Assembly: GCA_005223375.1 (NCBI GenBank)
Contig: RXOD01005088.1
Location: 1 to 15,977 of the forward strand
Length of the DNA stretch: 15,977 bases
Direction: 5' to 3'
DNA from: Amoebophrya sp. AT5.2
Lineage: Eukaryota > Sar > Dinophyceae > Syndiniales > Amoebophryaceae
In this document: positions 15,391 through 15,977 of the stretch, piece after piece
How positions within the stretch are numbered: position 1 is the stretch's first letter
Layout: the number at the start of each line of letters is the position of its first letter
The notes under the pieces: model-generated
The model's database searches: none
Seen by the model: only the letters and a program-made list of their open reading frames with translations
What the model was told of the DNA's origin: nothing
Translations under genes and position numbers: made by a program

Positions 15391-15977
15391 CCGAAGTCGC
15401 TACTTCCAGAAAAACTGCGATGATCCACCGCTCGGCGGGATCGAGATGGGTATCTTGGAATTGGGTTGATCTCGAATCCGATGATAGTAAGATTTACTTA
15501 CGATTCATTGCAGCTTGCGAGAAGAGGCTAAAGAGCAGTTTTACGATTGAAAAGTCATTCTGTTCTTCACGTGTCGTACTGCGAAGGTATCAAAATCCTA
15601 CTTAAGTAAGCCGAAAAATGTATCGAATCAAGATCAAGAAGAAAGTCAAGCAATCAGAAACAAACGAAATAACGTCGTTACTTTGTTTCAGAGTGAGAGA
15701 TCAATAAATTAATCGAGGACCAGCAGGAGGTGCATTAGATTCATTTAGAAGCACAAGGCCAATGAGATATACCAGCAAGCCAAATTTTCAGGTTCAGCCA
15801 CGCGTCGAGCTTCAATCGCTTTTCCAAGTATCTTGCGACGGATTCATTTCGTAGTGGTACTCCTGAGTGAGAAATGGATCTGGGAGAAGTGGCGCGCCGT
15901 GCCCGTGAGGTTAGCCGGACGCGTGGTCTTTAGATCACCGGGGGAAATTAGATCCTTTCATGAGTGGCAAAAGGGAC
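15391..15977. other. Upstream region of the SR gene
   Basis: No gene is seen. On the minus strand a strong donor motif, GAATC|GTAAGTAAATC (GT at 15500-15501), and an acceptor-like GATCATCGCAG (AG at 15415-15416) would define an 87-bp intron in the untranslated leader. The ATG just upstream of that donor does not join in phase to the RRM1 frame, so these would be leader exons. I see no TATA-like element that I would trust. Confidence 0.4.

Overview
This window looks like nuclear DNA of a protist. The genes carry spliceosomal introns and are separated by about 0.7-2 kb, and the products are eukaryote-specific: an SR-type splicing regulator, an SFT2 Golgi-trafficking protein and wybutosine tRNA-modification enzymes. 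All five genes I can support lie on the minus strand. Co-orientation, AG|G acceptors at most introns and long low-complexity insertions suggest an alveolate of the dinoflagellate/Syndiniales/Perkinsus kind, but that placement is inference. I see no bacterial operon signals, tRNA, rRNA, CRISPR array or clear transposon.

Layout in transcription order (right to left). 15390-10335: a gene I reconstruct as six exons, encoding a protein of about 1239 residues with two RRM domains, RS dipeptides, an RGG/RG region and a very long disordered K/R/S tail. It resembles SREK1 (SRrp86/SRrp508)-type splicing regulators. 9468-8848: a single-exon SFT2-like four-helix membrane protein of 206 aa. 7931-4092: a single-exon 1279-aa fusion of TYW3 (N-terminal) and TYW2 (C-terminal), two enzymes of wybutosine synthesis on tRNA-Phe. 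3396-2281: a two-exon gene for an unrecognised N/Q/S-rich protein with a short C-terminal coiled-coil-like helix. 255-1: the start of a Lys/Ala/Pro-rich repeat protein that runs off the left edge.

The intervals 256-2280, 3397-4091, 7932-8847, 9469-10334 and 15391-15977 hold no convincing gene. Some contain small repeats, hairpins and strong GTAAGT splice-donor motifs that may mark untranslated leader exons.

The genes are unrelated housekeeping functions (RNA splicing, vesicle traffic, tRNA modification), not a pathway cluster. The most informative points are the TYW3-TYW2 fusion with a large insertion inside the TYW2 fold, the greatly extended SREK1-like protein, the repeated use of GTAC 5' splice sites in coding introns, and several frame-preserving alternative splice or start choices in the SR gene. 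I found no clear evidence of an entirely new biological system.
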